64,000 nucleotides of DNA from Liquidambar formosana (taxonomy: Eukaryota; Streptophyta; Magnoliopsida; Saxifragales; Altingiaceae): the NCBI GenBank assembly GCA_039720395.1, contig CM077827.1:18463822-18527821 (forward strand), written 5' to 3'. Of the stretch, positions 1-10,106 are shown piece after piece. Numbering within the stretch: position 1 is the stretch's first letter; the number at the start of each line of letters is the position of its first letter. A model generated the notes under the pieces. That model was not told the DNA's origin. It was given only the letters and a program-made list of their open reading frames with translations, and searched no databases. The translations under genes were made by a program, and so were the position numbers.

Positions 1-1837
1 TAAAGTCTTTTCTAGGGTTTTGCATTAAATAGTCATTATTTCATGTTCAAGCTAGTGTCTTTATCATGTCTTGTTGCTTCTATTAGCTAGTATGCATGTT
101 TAGGATAATATTCATGGGCTGTTTAGTATGCTAGGATGTTATTCCATGTGATTTACTGCATGTTTGGGATTCTAGGGTTTCCTTAGTGCTGAAATTGGTT
201 TTCTGCATGAAATAACTCTTTTGCATACTAAAGCTGGTGTCTTTATCATGTTTTGTTATTTCTATTAGCTAGTATGCATGTTTAGGATGATATTCATGGG
301 CTGTTTAGTATGCTAGGATGTTATTCCATGTGATTTACTGCATGTTTGGGATTCTAGGGTTTCCTTAATGCTAAAATTGAGTATATGCTTAGAATAGCAT
401 TATTTCATGGGAAAGCCTATGTCTTTATCATGTGTAGATCATTCTATTGGTTAATATGCATGGATTGAGTGCTTTTCATATTCTGTTTAGCATGATTTAG
501 AGTGATTTCAGGGTTTATATGCATGTCATGGTTCTAGGATTAAACTAGGGTTTGTAATTATTCACTGTTTATGTTGTTTGCATATTTAGTGAATGAATAG
601 GGACCTTATTTCTATTCTATCTAGATTTGTTTATTGCCTTAAATATGATATTAGGAGCATTCATATGGTTGATTTTTAGGGTTATTTGCATGTCATTGCA
701 TATAGGACGGAATTAGGGTTTAGTTAGCTTATGATTCATGTTGTTTGCATGACTTGTGGTTGATTTTAAGCTCTATTTCAATTCTGTCCAGATCTGTTAT
801 TTGTCCTTGATATGATATTTTGAGCATGTATTAGCCTATGTTTTAGCATGATAATTGCTTGATTGGAACCTAGCCTGGTTGGTTGGTATTCTTAGTATGT
901 TTTGCATGGAAATTGCAGGTGTTTTGACAGGTACAACAGGTGCAACTACCCCACCAATGTGGGGTGGTTATTTTGGCTATTGCGAGATGAAATCTTGCAA
1001 ATAAGATAATTACTTTATGCAATAGGATGGTTATTTTGACAGGTTGCTTTTGCTTAAAGGTAAGTAGGGTATGAGGGTGCCCCAATTCACCCTTCTTTCC
1101 TTTCCTTGAAACTTTCCCTTTCTCCCCCCTAGGGTTGTTTCCTAATAGAGGGGTATGGTAGATTCTATAGTATCCTTTCATAAAATTGCCTTTTAAATCA
1201 AAGTTTCCATCTTTATCAAATGCCATATTTACTAAAGATCTTTTGAGAATCATTTATTTTGGAAAATTACCATGTTTTACTTGAAAGGAAACTTAGGGTT
1301 TACCATAGGCCTTGATTAGGTTATAACCCTATTCCCTTTCGAACTACATGGACTTTGATCCATGTATTTCCATACATGGTACGTAGGCGCTCTTCGTGAG
1401 GTTCAAGTCCGCCCTAGGATACTAAGTATCCTAGGTTTTCTTCCCCCTCTTTCTCTTTTTCTGTTTTTCTTTGATTTACTTGATTATATGGATGAATGAA
1501 TGAATGATATGCATGCTGTCTTGTGATGATAATTGTTGATTTGTGTGTGATTATGACTTTGATTTAGCCCAATTAAATTAAGAGACCGTTTAGGGCGATA
1601 TGGGTGCCTATAGGCTTTGCCTAGAACCTTCCCATATCGTAACTTAGCCTCCGAATCCCCGATTTCTTTGGTTTCCAAAAGATCATTTGTCTTACCATTT
1701 TTAAATATGGAGTCAATCTTTTGTTTTCCTAAAACAAAACTGCTTTTAGGGTTTTCCTTGTTTCCTTTAAAAAATAAGGTGGCGACTCCTTCCCTTTTAA
1801 ATCCCTGTGGGCCACCACTCCTTTTTTAGGGTCCACA
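1..1837 (+). repeat. 5' LTR of element A (left end outside window)
   Basis: Right-hand part of a long Tat/Ogre-type LTR, ending ...GGGTCCACA at 1837 directly before a primer binding site. It belongs to the same subfamily as the LTRs at 43388-46554 and 55656-58976, sharing the ~182-bp internal tandem segment (copies near 57, 240 and 421), the CCTAGGATACT palindrome at 1413-1435 and the 44-nt hairpin at 1596-1639. A PBS-like TGGCGACTCC lies inside it at 1780-1789. The U3 and TATA region lie left of the window. Short ORFs here look like chance. Confidence 0.85.
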
Positions 1838-1841
1838 GCTT

Positions 1842-1859
1842 TGGCGACTCCACTGGGGA
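1842..1859 (+). promoter_or_regulatory. Primer binding site of element A
   Basis: TGGCGACTCCACTGGGGA begins four bases after the LTR end. It starts with TGG, as expected for complementarity to a tRNA 3' CCA end. The same site follows the LTRs of B (5994-6011) and F (58981-58998, one base different). Ogre elements are known to use tRNA-Arg; I could not verify the cognate tRNA here. Confidence 0.75.
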
Positions 1860-2584
1860 TTTGTGGGCTAGACTCTATACGATTTGATTGGGCTAAGTTA
1901 ATTTCTTTTGTTAATTAAAATCAATCACATTGCATTCGCTTGATTGTGTGCTTTCATTTATTGCATTATGTTCGCAGACTCTTGCATGTTAGGATCGATG
2001 TCCCTTGCCACTGACGGGCCTAGCCTCAGCCTTGGTTTTCCTGATTCCATGTATTGGGGCGAAAGCTCTCAACCTCTCTTGCCAAGTACCCTTGGGCTTG
2101 CCCTTGGGTATATTAAATGAGTTAATCACGTACTGCTGGACCCACGCGGCGTTCCTGATGCCACATGTGGTTAGGTATAAAAGATTGCTCAAGCAAGTGA
2201 AGGACCCCAGCCTACCCTTATCATTAGTCCATATAAACAGACTTATAGGGCACTATGGTTTCACCCTTGTGCACCCACATTGTTTGTAATGATATCATGA
2301 CCGTGTTTGTGATGTGCTTAATGGAAACTTAATAGAGGACCTTTGCACCCTATATCCTTAATACGTACCTTTCGCCCATGACCCTTGCAAAGGTGATTGG
2401 ATTAAAAGGGACTAATTGAGTATATATGGCGTGAAGTCATTGAGACAAATATGGAAGCCTAGGACACACCCTTAGGATGAGAGACTGATTGTTCCCTTTC
2501 TTAGAGGAGTGAGAGGACGTACTGGCTTGGATCTGCAACCAGTAAGGGCGCTTAGTGAAGATTGATCCTACCAACCAGTCAGAT
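1860..2584 (+). other. Leader (5' UTR) of element A with conserved 23-codon uORF
   Basis: Non-coding leader between PBS and gag. It holds a short ORF at 2049-2120 (ATG to TGA, 23 codons, ending LGYIK) that is also present at 6213-6284 in B and 59189-59260 in F. Longer ORFs that can be drawn through this stretch on either strand are not maintained in all three copies. Gag is assigned to the ATG at 2585 because the homologous ATG is kept in B and F. Confidence 0.6.
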
Positions 2585-3213
2585 ATGGCCGATGAAGCAA
2601 CTAGTGAAAGGGGTTTTGATGTTGAGACTTGTTTGAAGGCTATAATGACCAAGCTTGATTACACCACTGATGTATCCGAAAGAGCATTGAAAATGGCCCA
2701 AGATATCCAACACAAGATGTCGGAACCTGAACAGAATAATGGCCGTACCTGGGGGACAACACCGAAAATGGGACCCAGTCTGGAGAAGGCACTAAGACCA
2801 ATGAGGGAGGAAATACTAAGCCCAAGGGAAATGAATCACCCAAAATTTTTAACCTAGAAGGGGGGAAGTAAGGGGAAGACTTCTGATACAGACTCTATGT
2901 TGGCTAGCAAGGTAGAAGCCTTGGAGAGAACTATAAAGGGAATCTGTAGGATAGATGACATGGTGGATGTACGTACCCTATCTTTGTTCCCTCAAGCTCG
3001 TATTCCACTACAATTTAAGATGCCCGAACTAGAAAAGTTTGATGGAACGGGTTGCCCTAAGAGCCATTTGAAGATGTATGTACGGGCTATGCACCCTCGA
3101 GGGGCGACAGATGAACTCTTGGCCCAAATGTTCCATGAAACCCTAGCCACTTCTGCCTTAAAGTGGTTCCTAGCCTTGGATGAGAATAGAACCCGGACTT
3201 GGGAGGACATATG
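2585..3213 (+). pseudogene. gag: gag, 5' part (element A), interrupted by element B
   Basis: N-terminal third of gag, the capsid precursor that packages element RNA. Against element F it has a 1-base loss near 2752 and a 1-base gain near 2865. Between them the frame is shifted and runs into TAG at 2855. After 2897 the frame is again that of the Retrotrans_gag domain (FKMPELEKFDGTGCP and following), which reads to the codon for Asp of WEDIC, where B is inserted after ATATG. The remainder of the gene lies 17.2 kb away at 20445. Non-functional. Confidence 0.9.
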
Positions 3214-3809
3214 TGTCACACCCCATTTTTGCACCACCTTACTAGGGCTCATCATTTCATGCATGTTTTTGTTTTGTTTTTGAGTCTAGTCACCTGCATT
3301 AGTTTTCTAGGAGTCACAAGGACAATGGATATGAATTTTGGTTGAAATTGGAGTTGATCTTGAGGGATAATAAGAGCTTTTGTGACTTGAGGGGCATAAT
3401 CGTCTTTTAAGTCCCAAACTTTTCATTTGACCTTGGAATGATCTCCAAATTGTCAATTGGAGTTCATATGGATGCATAAGAGGTATTTTTAGTGTCAATT
3501 TGGTAAGTCAATGGCTCGGGATTAAAATGGCTCGATGTAGTTCAAGTTGGTTAATTGACCCTTCCTTGGGTTAGCTCTAATTGACTCACAATTACCAACC
3601 AAATCTTTTCAAATTGACTTTCATTAGTCATCATTTTACCCTCAAAAGTGTTTCATGAAGTTCATCTTAAGTCCCGTGGCCCTGATGATGAGTTTAGTGT
3701 GGTTATTTACGGATTATCCTTGAAGAATTAGTGCGAATCACAGCATGAGATTTTTGGTTAAAATGAAAAGAAAATTATTTTATTAAATTAGCCATTTTTA
3801 TCATGACAC

Positions 3810-3871
3810 TAACACATGTACGTATGTGATGAGTGTGTGTACGCACATACGATACATGTGCATGCGTGTTA
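3810..3871 (+). promoter_or_regulatory. 62-bp imperfect palindrome in the U3 of element B
   Basis: Starts TAACACATG and ends CATGCGTGTTA. The inner arms CATGTACGTATGTG and CACATACGATACATG pair with a single extra base. It includes GTACGCAC, the core of the motif repeated in element E. It lies about 140 bp upstream of the TATA box. Repeated in the 3' LTR. Confidence 0.7.
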
Positions 3872-4010
3872 GCGGTCAATCTCCCAATTTTTATAAAAGA
3901 CAATTTCCTTTTCCTATTCAGATTAGAAGTCTTTTATCATTATAAAATACCTTTTGATTATTCTCCAAAAAACCTAGTCCAGGAAGGAAAGGGAAACTCC
4001 AGATTTCAGC

Positions 4011-4018
4011 TATAAATA
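4011..4018 (+). promoter_or_regulatory. TATA box of element B 5' LTR
   Basis: TATAAATA, followed by a purine-rich stretch. The copy in the 3' LTR is at 18464-18471. Equivalent boxes in related LTRs are at 29951-29958 (- strand), 44391-44398, 48616-48623 and 56630-56637. Confidence 0.75.
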
Positions 4019-5990
4019 CTCTCTTAATGTCTTTAAACAAAGGAGAAGAGAAGAGGGTTTGGGGGGAGTGAAATTCGTCATAATTCAGCAGCAGATTTTC
4101 TGAAAACCAGCAGTCGTATTTTAATCATAACGTTTTCATCCGAAGTCAGAATTTGATGAAATTGGTCTTGTTAGAAAGATAATTCAATTCTCTACAACTT
4201 TGTATTTCACAAGCTTTGTCCATACCCAAAAACGCGATTGAAGTTGCTGCTGCTGCAAAGTGACGAGAATCACTTTTTCTTTTCTCTTGTTCTCTTTTTG
4301 TTTTCTATTTCTTTTCAAAGTTGAGTGAGTTTTGATCTCTTTGCTGTGATACCACTTTGACAAAGAGGAGGATTCGTGTTGGTTTGATTCACTCTAAAGA
4401 CCTGAGGAGCCACGAACAATTACAAACACAAGGAAGGCCCTTCCTAAGGTATTCTCCTTCTCTATTCAAGCTTAAACTAGGTTTTCATATGGGTTAGGCT
4501 TATTGCATGTTAAAGGTGACTTTTTTATCATGTATTAACACTCTAGCTAGTTAATATACATGGAATATCTATTTTTTATCTACTGTTTAGCATGCTTTAG
4601 GGCTGTCCTTTAGGTTTTTAATGCATAGTTATGATTCTTGTGCTCCTGTTTGTCCTTGTGCTAGGATTAGTGTCATTGCATGTTAGAGTTAGGATTTTCA
4701 TCATGTTATATTGCTTTAGTTAGTTAATATGCATGATTTAATTTCTGTTTAGTTTGGTTTTAGCATGATTAAAGTATGTTTTGTATGTTTTTAAGCATAT
4801 TTGTGAGTTTAGGGTTTTAGAGTCATTGTTTCGTGTTTGTTTTCATATAGCATGATAAAGTAGACTTTTTTATTTGGTTTTTCTTCGTGTTTGCTGTATA
4901 TGTTTTTCATATGGAGTAAACATGATAGTTTTGCATGCATGTTAGTATGTTTTAGGGTTTTTATGCATGATATGGTTCTAGGAATATGTTAGGACTTATT
5001 ATTGTTCGCTGTTTTTGCTATTGGCATGCTTAGTGGATGATTTTAGGTCATAATACTATTCTGTCCAGATTTGCATGTTAGTGTTTTTGCATGGTTTTGA
5101 GCACTTGTAAGGGTGCAAATAGGTGTGGTATTTGTCCCATGGCAAATAGGGCTGCTTATGTCTGAAATGGCTAAATGCTTGGAGCTAATTGCGCTCAGGT
5201 AAGTGGGTGTGAAGGTGCCCCAATTCACCTTTCTTCTTAACTCATTCTCTTCTCCCTATTTAGGGTTAATTTTTAATATGATCCTATGGTTTAATTAGAG
5301 GTTTCCTTAACCAACAAAATTCTGGTTTTTATTAAAGTTTCCATTTTGTGGATTTCTTTCCTAAAATCAAACTTTCTATCATATTCAACTCTTTTGATCA
5401 AATAAGGAAACCTAGGGTTTTAACCATAGGTTTGTATTAGGATTTAACCTTAGTTCTAATCGAACTACGTGGACTTTGATCCATGTATTTCATTGCATGG
5501 TACGTAGGCGCTCTTCGTGAGGCTCAAGTCCGTTCTAGGATCCAAGCATCCTAGGTTTATTTTTGTTTTGTTTTCTTTTTCTTTATTTTCTGTTTTTTTT
5601 TGCTTATTATGCATGGATGGATGAATGAAATATATGATATGCATGCAATTCTTGTGATGATATACTTGTTGATTTTTGTATGGGAAAGATCTTAATTTAG
5701 CCCAAATGAACTGAGAGACCGAAAGGGTGACATGGGTGCCTATAGGCTTTGCCTAGAACCTTCCCATGTCATAACTTAGCCTCCGAATCCCCGATTTCTT
5801 TGGTTTTCAAAAGATTGGTTTTTGCCTTTCCTTTTTTTTATGGAGTCATTCAAATTGTTTTCCTAAAACAACCTGATTTTTAGGGTTTTCCTTGTTTCCT
5901 TTAAAAAATAAGGTCGCGACTCCTTTCCTTTTTCTTTTTCAAACCCACTTTCTTTTCAATCCCTCGTGGGCCCAATTTCCGGGGTTCACA

Positions 5991-6866
5991 GTTTGGCGAC
6001 TCCACTGGGGATTTGTGGGCTAGACTCTATAAAGTTTAAATGGGCTAGGTTAATTTCTTATGTTTAATTAAAATCAATCACATTGCATCTGCTTGATTGT
6101 GTGCTTTCATTTATTGCATTGTGTGCGCAAACTCTTGCATGTTAGGATCGATGTCCCTCGATGTATCCTTGCCAACGATCGGCCTAGTCTCAACCTTGGT
6201 TTTCCTGATTCCATGTGTTGGGGCGAAAGCTATCAACCTCTCTTGCCTAGTACCCTTGGGCTTGCCCTTGGGTATATTAAATGAGTTAATCACGTACTGC
6301 TGGACCCACGCGGCGTTCCTGATGCCACATGTGGTTAGGTATAAGGATTGCTCAAGCAAGTGAAGGACCCTAGCCTACCCTTATCATTAGTCCATATAGA
6401 CAGACTTGTAGGACACTACGGTCTCACCTTTATGCACCCACAATTGTTTGTAATGATGCTATGCCGTGTTTGTGGTGTGAGGCTTTATATCTTATGCCCT
6501 TAATATAGACCTTTAAACCCTAGCCTTCGTTAAGGCCATGGGTTAGGAGGAATAAATTAAGGAAATAGGATGTAAAGCTATGTTTGTGATGTGCTAGTCC
6601 TAGGGGATTAATTAAACCTAATTGAAGGACTCTATGCCCTATTCTTTAAAACATACCCTTAATCCATGACCCCTGTAAAGGTAATTGGATAAAAGGAATG
6701 AATTAATTGAACATGGTGTAGAGACCGAATTCATTAAGGAAAATATGGAGGTTTAGGACAGATCCTTAGGCTAAAGGTTAAAAATTTTCTATCCATAGAC
6801 GTGCTGGCTTGGATCCGCAATCCACAAGGGCGCCTAGTGAGTGTTGAGTCCACCCATCAGACAGAC
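5991..6866 (+). other. Leader of element B with PBS and conserved uORF
   Basis: PBS TGGCGACTCCACTGGGGA at 5994-6011. The conserved 23-codon uORF is at 6213-6284. The stretch from 6470 to 6700 is a diverged duplication of leader text (phrases around 'cttaat...accctt', 'ccatgaccc..gtaa'). Nothing else coding is supported before the gag ATG at 6867. Confidence 0.65.
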
Positions 6867-9800
6867 ATGGCCGACGAAAGAACTAGTGAGGGGCACTTCG
6901 ACCTTGAGGCTTGCCTGAAAGCCATCATGGCCAAGCTTGATCATACCGCCGAGACATCCGATACCGCATTGAAAATGGCTCAAGAGAACCAACAGAAGAT
7001 GGCGGATCTTGAACAAAATGGCTCTAAGGCCCATTCCTCGGGTATACCTCATGGGGCTGGCACCGAAGAGGGACCTCAATCCAATGAGAACACCAAGACA
7101 AGGGGGGAAAGTAGCTCGAAACCTAAGGTCACCGACCTAGAAGGGGAAGCCAAGGGGAAAGGTACTAGCAGTGATTCCGTGTTAGCTAGCAAGGTAGAAG
7201 CTTTGGAGAGAACCATAAAATGGATTCGCAGGGCTGATGACATGGTCGATGTGCGGACTCTATCCCTGTTTCCAACGGCTCGTATTCCACTACAATTCAA
7301 GATGCCGGAGTTAGAAAAGTTCGATGGGACGGGTTGCCCTAAGACTCATTTGAAGATGTACGTGCGAGCTATGCACCCTCGAGGGGCTACTGACGAGCTT
7401 TTAGCTCAAATGTTCCATGAAACCTTGGCCACTTCTGCTTTGAAATGGTTCTTATCCTTGGATGAGAATAGAACCCGGACTTGGGAAGACATATGCAATG
7501 AGTTTTCAGAACACTACAAGTATAACACAGAGGTGGACGTTACTCGAAGGGACCTAGAAACTACCAAGCAAGGGGCTCATGAAACTTTCTCCGCTTACAT
7601 TACAAGGTGGAGACAAAAGGCGTCGAGAATGACGGATAGGCCGAATGAGGAGGACCAAATTCAGTTAGTGGTTAAGAACCTGCTGCCCGTGTATCACAAG
7701 CACCTATTTGCCCACTATTTCCCAAATTTCAAAGCTCTCATTGGGGCTGGCACGCAGGTTGAAGATGCTATCAATGATGGGACAATCAAGACTGAGGAAG
7801 TGAGGAGTCGCAAGACAAACTTTACTGGGAAGAACAATGCCGAGGTCAACACCATAACTCAACCAATCCAACCCTTTTCTCTTAATGATGTCAACCCACC
7901 TCGCCAATTCACTGACCTATTCATGCCACTCGAAAGAGTCCTTGAAAAGCTCATAAGTCGTGACTTATTGAAGCCACTCGACCCAAGACCTCCACCAAAT
8001 CCCTTACCCAAGAGCTATAATGAGAATGAGTACTGCAAGTACCACCAATCCAAAGGCTATGCCACCAATCGCTGTATTCGCCTTCGCCACCAAGTCCAAG
8101 ACCTCATTGACAAGCAAGTCATTTCACCACCAACCCATCCAAATGTCACCCGTAATCCTCTCCCATCACACAACAACACACCCCCACCTAACACCATAAA
8201 TGCCATTGGGGTTGAATCCTCTCGCCCTCACCATCCCATAAGACAATACACTCCGCTCCCCATGACCTTAACCCGTCTCTTCACCATTTGCCGCAATAAC
8301 AGCCTTATCATGCCACTTCCACCAAAGCCAAGACCATCAACCCCTCACCAATATTGCCAATACCATCGTGCACCCGGCCATGACACCGAGGCTTGTTCTA
8401 TACTAAAGAAGATCATCCAAGACCTCATTGACCAAAAGGTTTTGTTGTTGCCAAAGAAATCTATCCAACAAGAGCTGAAAGAAAGATATGAAGCAGGGGA
8501 TCCTCAGGTTGGCCTATTAGGTGAAGCGTCGGGGAAATATGATTACTATGTGCTGTACTCAAGCCCAAGTCCGATATCAGATGAGCCGATAGTCCCTTCA
8601 GGTTGGGATGACTTGCCGACAGAGATGGAGAGCATCGACATGATAGAATGGGATGACTTGATGAATGACTCCGAGGAAGTCCATGACATATGGGCTAGCG
8701 ATGATGAGTTGGACCATATAACCAGAGGGGGTCGCCATTTCAAGCCTCCCCACCTAGAATCTGAGAATCTGTTGGAAGATTTGGAAGGACAGAGGCGTCC
8801 TAGCTTGCAAGAAGAAGAGGATGAAGTGCTTAGGCAGCTGAAGAAGACCAATGCCAACATTACTATTTGGGGCTTGCTCATGGCCTCGCATAAGCACAGA
8901 CAGACTGTGTTGAAACTGTTGAATCAGATACAAGTGCCTGTTGACACATCCCCCGAGGGATTGGTACATTTGGTGAATCCAACTCCCAAGAACTCAACCA
9001 TCGTGTTCACCAATGTAGACCTACCTAAAAGCGGGCCGAGCCATTCTCAAGCTCTCTATGTAACCGTTGACACTATGGGGAAGAGGGTTCCCACCGTTCT
9101 TATCGACAATGGGTCCGCACTGAATGTATGTCCTCTCCGAACTGCCACTGTTTTGGGTTTGGGACCCACTGATTTCACGCCATCTGGGCAGACCGTAAGA
9201 GCTTATGACAACACCCGCCGAGAAGTAATAGGGGTAGTTACTTTGCCTCTTATCATGGGACCCACTGAATTTAGGGTGGAATTCCAAGTGTTGGATGTGC
9301 TGTCATGTTTCAACTTGCTGTTGGGCCGACCTTGGATCCATCCTGCTGGGGCTGTGCCATCTTCACTCCATCAAAAGGTGAAGTTTCCTTATGAAGGAGC
9401 CATAGTAACACTTCAAGGGGACTATGAATTGAAACTCGCAGGTGTGCCTATATGTGAGATACAACCTGAATCAGCAGCGATACCGCTATCTGGGTTTGAT
9501 TATGTCCAATGCATTGAGAAAGAGCTGAATGAATCATCACGCCATTACTCTTCTATAAAGCAGTACATCCCATATACTTTTTATCCAAGTTCCGACCCAG
9601 CTGTGGCAGATAAAAGTTTTGGTGATAGATACTTCACAGAAGGGCCGAATCCTCAAAGTTTGACAAGTTGGTACCACTCTATCCAAGATCTATATAGAAG
9701 CTTGAAAGAGGAAGACTGGGCAGAGAACCTTGATGCGGGGGCTATGACTGAAATGTTCCAAGACATGATCCTCATCATGGAAGACTCGACCATTGAAGAA

Positions 9801-9920
9801 CTCCAGGGTTCATCCATTAGCCATGCTACCGTGCCATTCCTGAATTGGTACCTTGAATGTGGTGTCATTGCGGAGATCCATGAAGAAGAAGACCTTGGCC
9901 TACCTGATAGCAGCTTGTAG
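6867..9920 (+). CDS. gag-pro: gag-pro polyprotein of element B
   Basis: 1017 codons from the ATG shared with A and F; the open frame continues 22 codons upstream without an ATG. Domains in order: N-terminal helical region; Retrotrans_gag domain from about residue 138 (FKMPELEKF) to 300; two zinc-knuckle motifs near residues 390 and 497; acidic linker; retroviral-type aspartic protease with active-site LIDNGSA (Asp about residue 747). The knuckles are of CX2HX4HX4C form; the first has Tyr in place of the second His, unlike F. Compared with F it lacks about 155 residues after the protease, including a G-patch-like motif. Its stop lies inside the predicted intron 9916-10087. Confidence 0.93.
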   Translation: MADERTSEGHFDLEACLKAIMAKLDHTAETSDTALKMAQENQQKMADLEQNGSKAHSSGIPHGAGTEEGPQSNENTKTRGESSSKPKVTDLEGEAKGKGTSSDSVLASKVEALERTIKWIRRADDMVDVRTLSLFPTARIPLQFKMPELEKFDGTGCPKTHLKMYVRAMHPRGATDELLAQMFHETLATSALKWFLSLDENRTRTWEDICNEFSEHYKYNTEVDVTRRDLETTKQGAHETFSAYITRWRQKASRMTDRPNEEDQIQLVVKNLLPVYHKHLFAHYFPNFKALIGAGTQVEDAINDGTIKTEEVRSRKTNFTGKNNAEVNTITQPIQPFSLNDVNPPRQFTDLFMPLERVLEKLISRDLLKPLDPRPPPNPLPKSYNENEYCKYHQSKGYATNRCIRLRHQVQDLIDKQVISPPTHPNVTRNPLPSHNNTPPPNTINAIGVESSRPHHPIRQYTPLPMTLTRLFTICRNNSLIMPLPPKPRPSTPHQYCQYHRAPGHDTEACSILKKIIQDLIDQKVLLLPKKSIQQELKERYEAGDPQVGLLGEASGKYDYYVLYSSPSPISDEPIVPSGWDDLPTEMESIDMIEWDDLMNDSEEVHDIWASDDELDHITRGGRHFKPPHLESENLLEDLEGQRRPSLQEEEDEVLRQLKKTNANITIWGLLMASHKHRQTVLKLLNQIQVPVDTSPEGLVHLVNPTPKNSTIVFTNVDLPKSGPSHSQALYVTVDTMGKRVPTVLIDNGSALNVCPLRTATVLGLGPTDFTPSGQTVRAYDNTRREVIGVVTLPLIMGPTEFRVEFQVLDVLSCFNLLLGRPWIHPAGAVPSSLHQKVKFPYEGAIVTLQGDYELKLAGVPICEIQPESAAIPLSGFDYVQCIEKELNESSRHYSSIKQYIPYTFYPSSDPAVADKSFGDRYFTEGPNPQSLTSWYHSIQDLYRSLKEEDWAENLDAGAMTEMFQDMILIMEDSTIEELQGSSISHATVPFLNWYLECGVIAEIHEEEDLGLPDSSL

Positions 9921-10087
9921 GTGTCTTAGTTTAGTAATATTTCCCTAATTCAATAAGATGTATCTACTTTACTCACTTTGTGGAGTCATAGTATTGATAC
10001 AGATTTGTTTGTTTTCCTTCTTTCTTTTGTGTGTCATTCCCATTATTCCTAGTCAATAAAGTGTGCTTTCTTTCTCTATATATGCAG
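9916..10087 (+). other. Predicted 172-bp intron joining gag-pro to pol (element B)
   Basis: Donor AGCTT|GTAGGT overlaps the gag-pro stop; acceptor TATATGCAG|TG. Removing it deletes the TAG and leaves an open, in-phase reading frame through six codons into the pol ATG at 10107. The same donor, acceptor and phase exist in A (23393-23577) and F (63055-63232). An AATAAA-type signal lies inside (AATAAAGTGTG near 10055). Ogre elements are known to carry an intron between protease and RT. Confidence 0.75.
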
Positions 10088-10106
10088 TGTCTCTTTTCTC
10101 TCCTCT

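Larger units (their letters stand above)
3214..5990 (+). repeat. 5' LTR of element B
   Basis: 2777 bp, starting TGTCACACCCC and ending GGGGTTCACA. Near-identical to 17667-20444. Same subfamily as the D LTR (28259-30947) and solo LTR 47627-50340 in its outer parts, but the stretch 3665-4428, including the core promoter, is unrelated to theirs. TATAAATA lies at 4011-4018. A three-way-junction-like fold at 5471-5531 and the 44-nt hairpin at 5728-5771 lie in the R/U5 part. The internal PBS-like site is mutated here (TCGCGACTCC) but intact in the 3' LTR. Confidence 0.95.

Noticed and set aside
1350..1410. tRNA gene in the LTR (cloverleaf-like fold)
   Set aside because: The fold has only two internal arms and lacks recognisable A/B boxes, anticodon-arm context and acceptor-stem length.
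1989..2192. Minus-strand ORF of about 67-88 codons present in the leaders at 1989-2192, 6111-6359 and 59129-59335
   Set aside because: It lies opposite the conserved leader and uORF, its ends differ between copies, and it has no recognisable domain. Conservation is explained by nucleotide similarity of the leaders.
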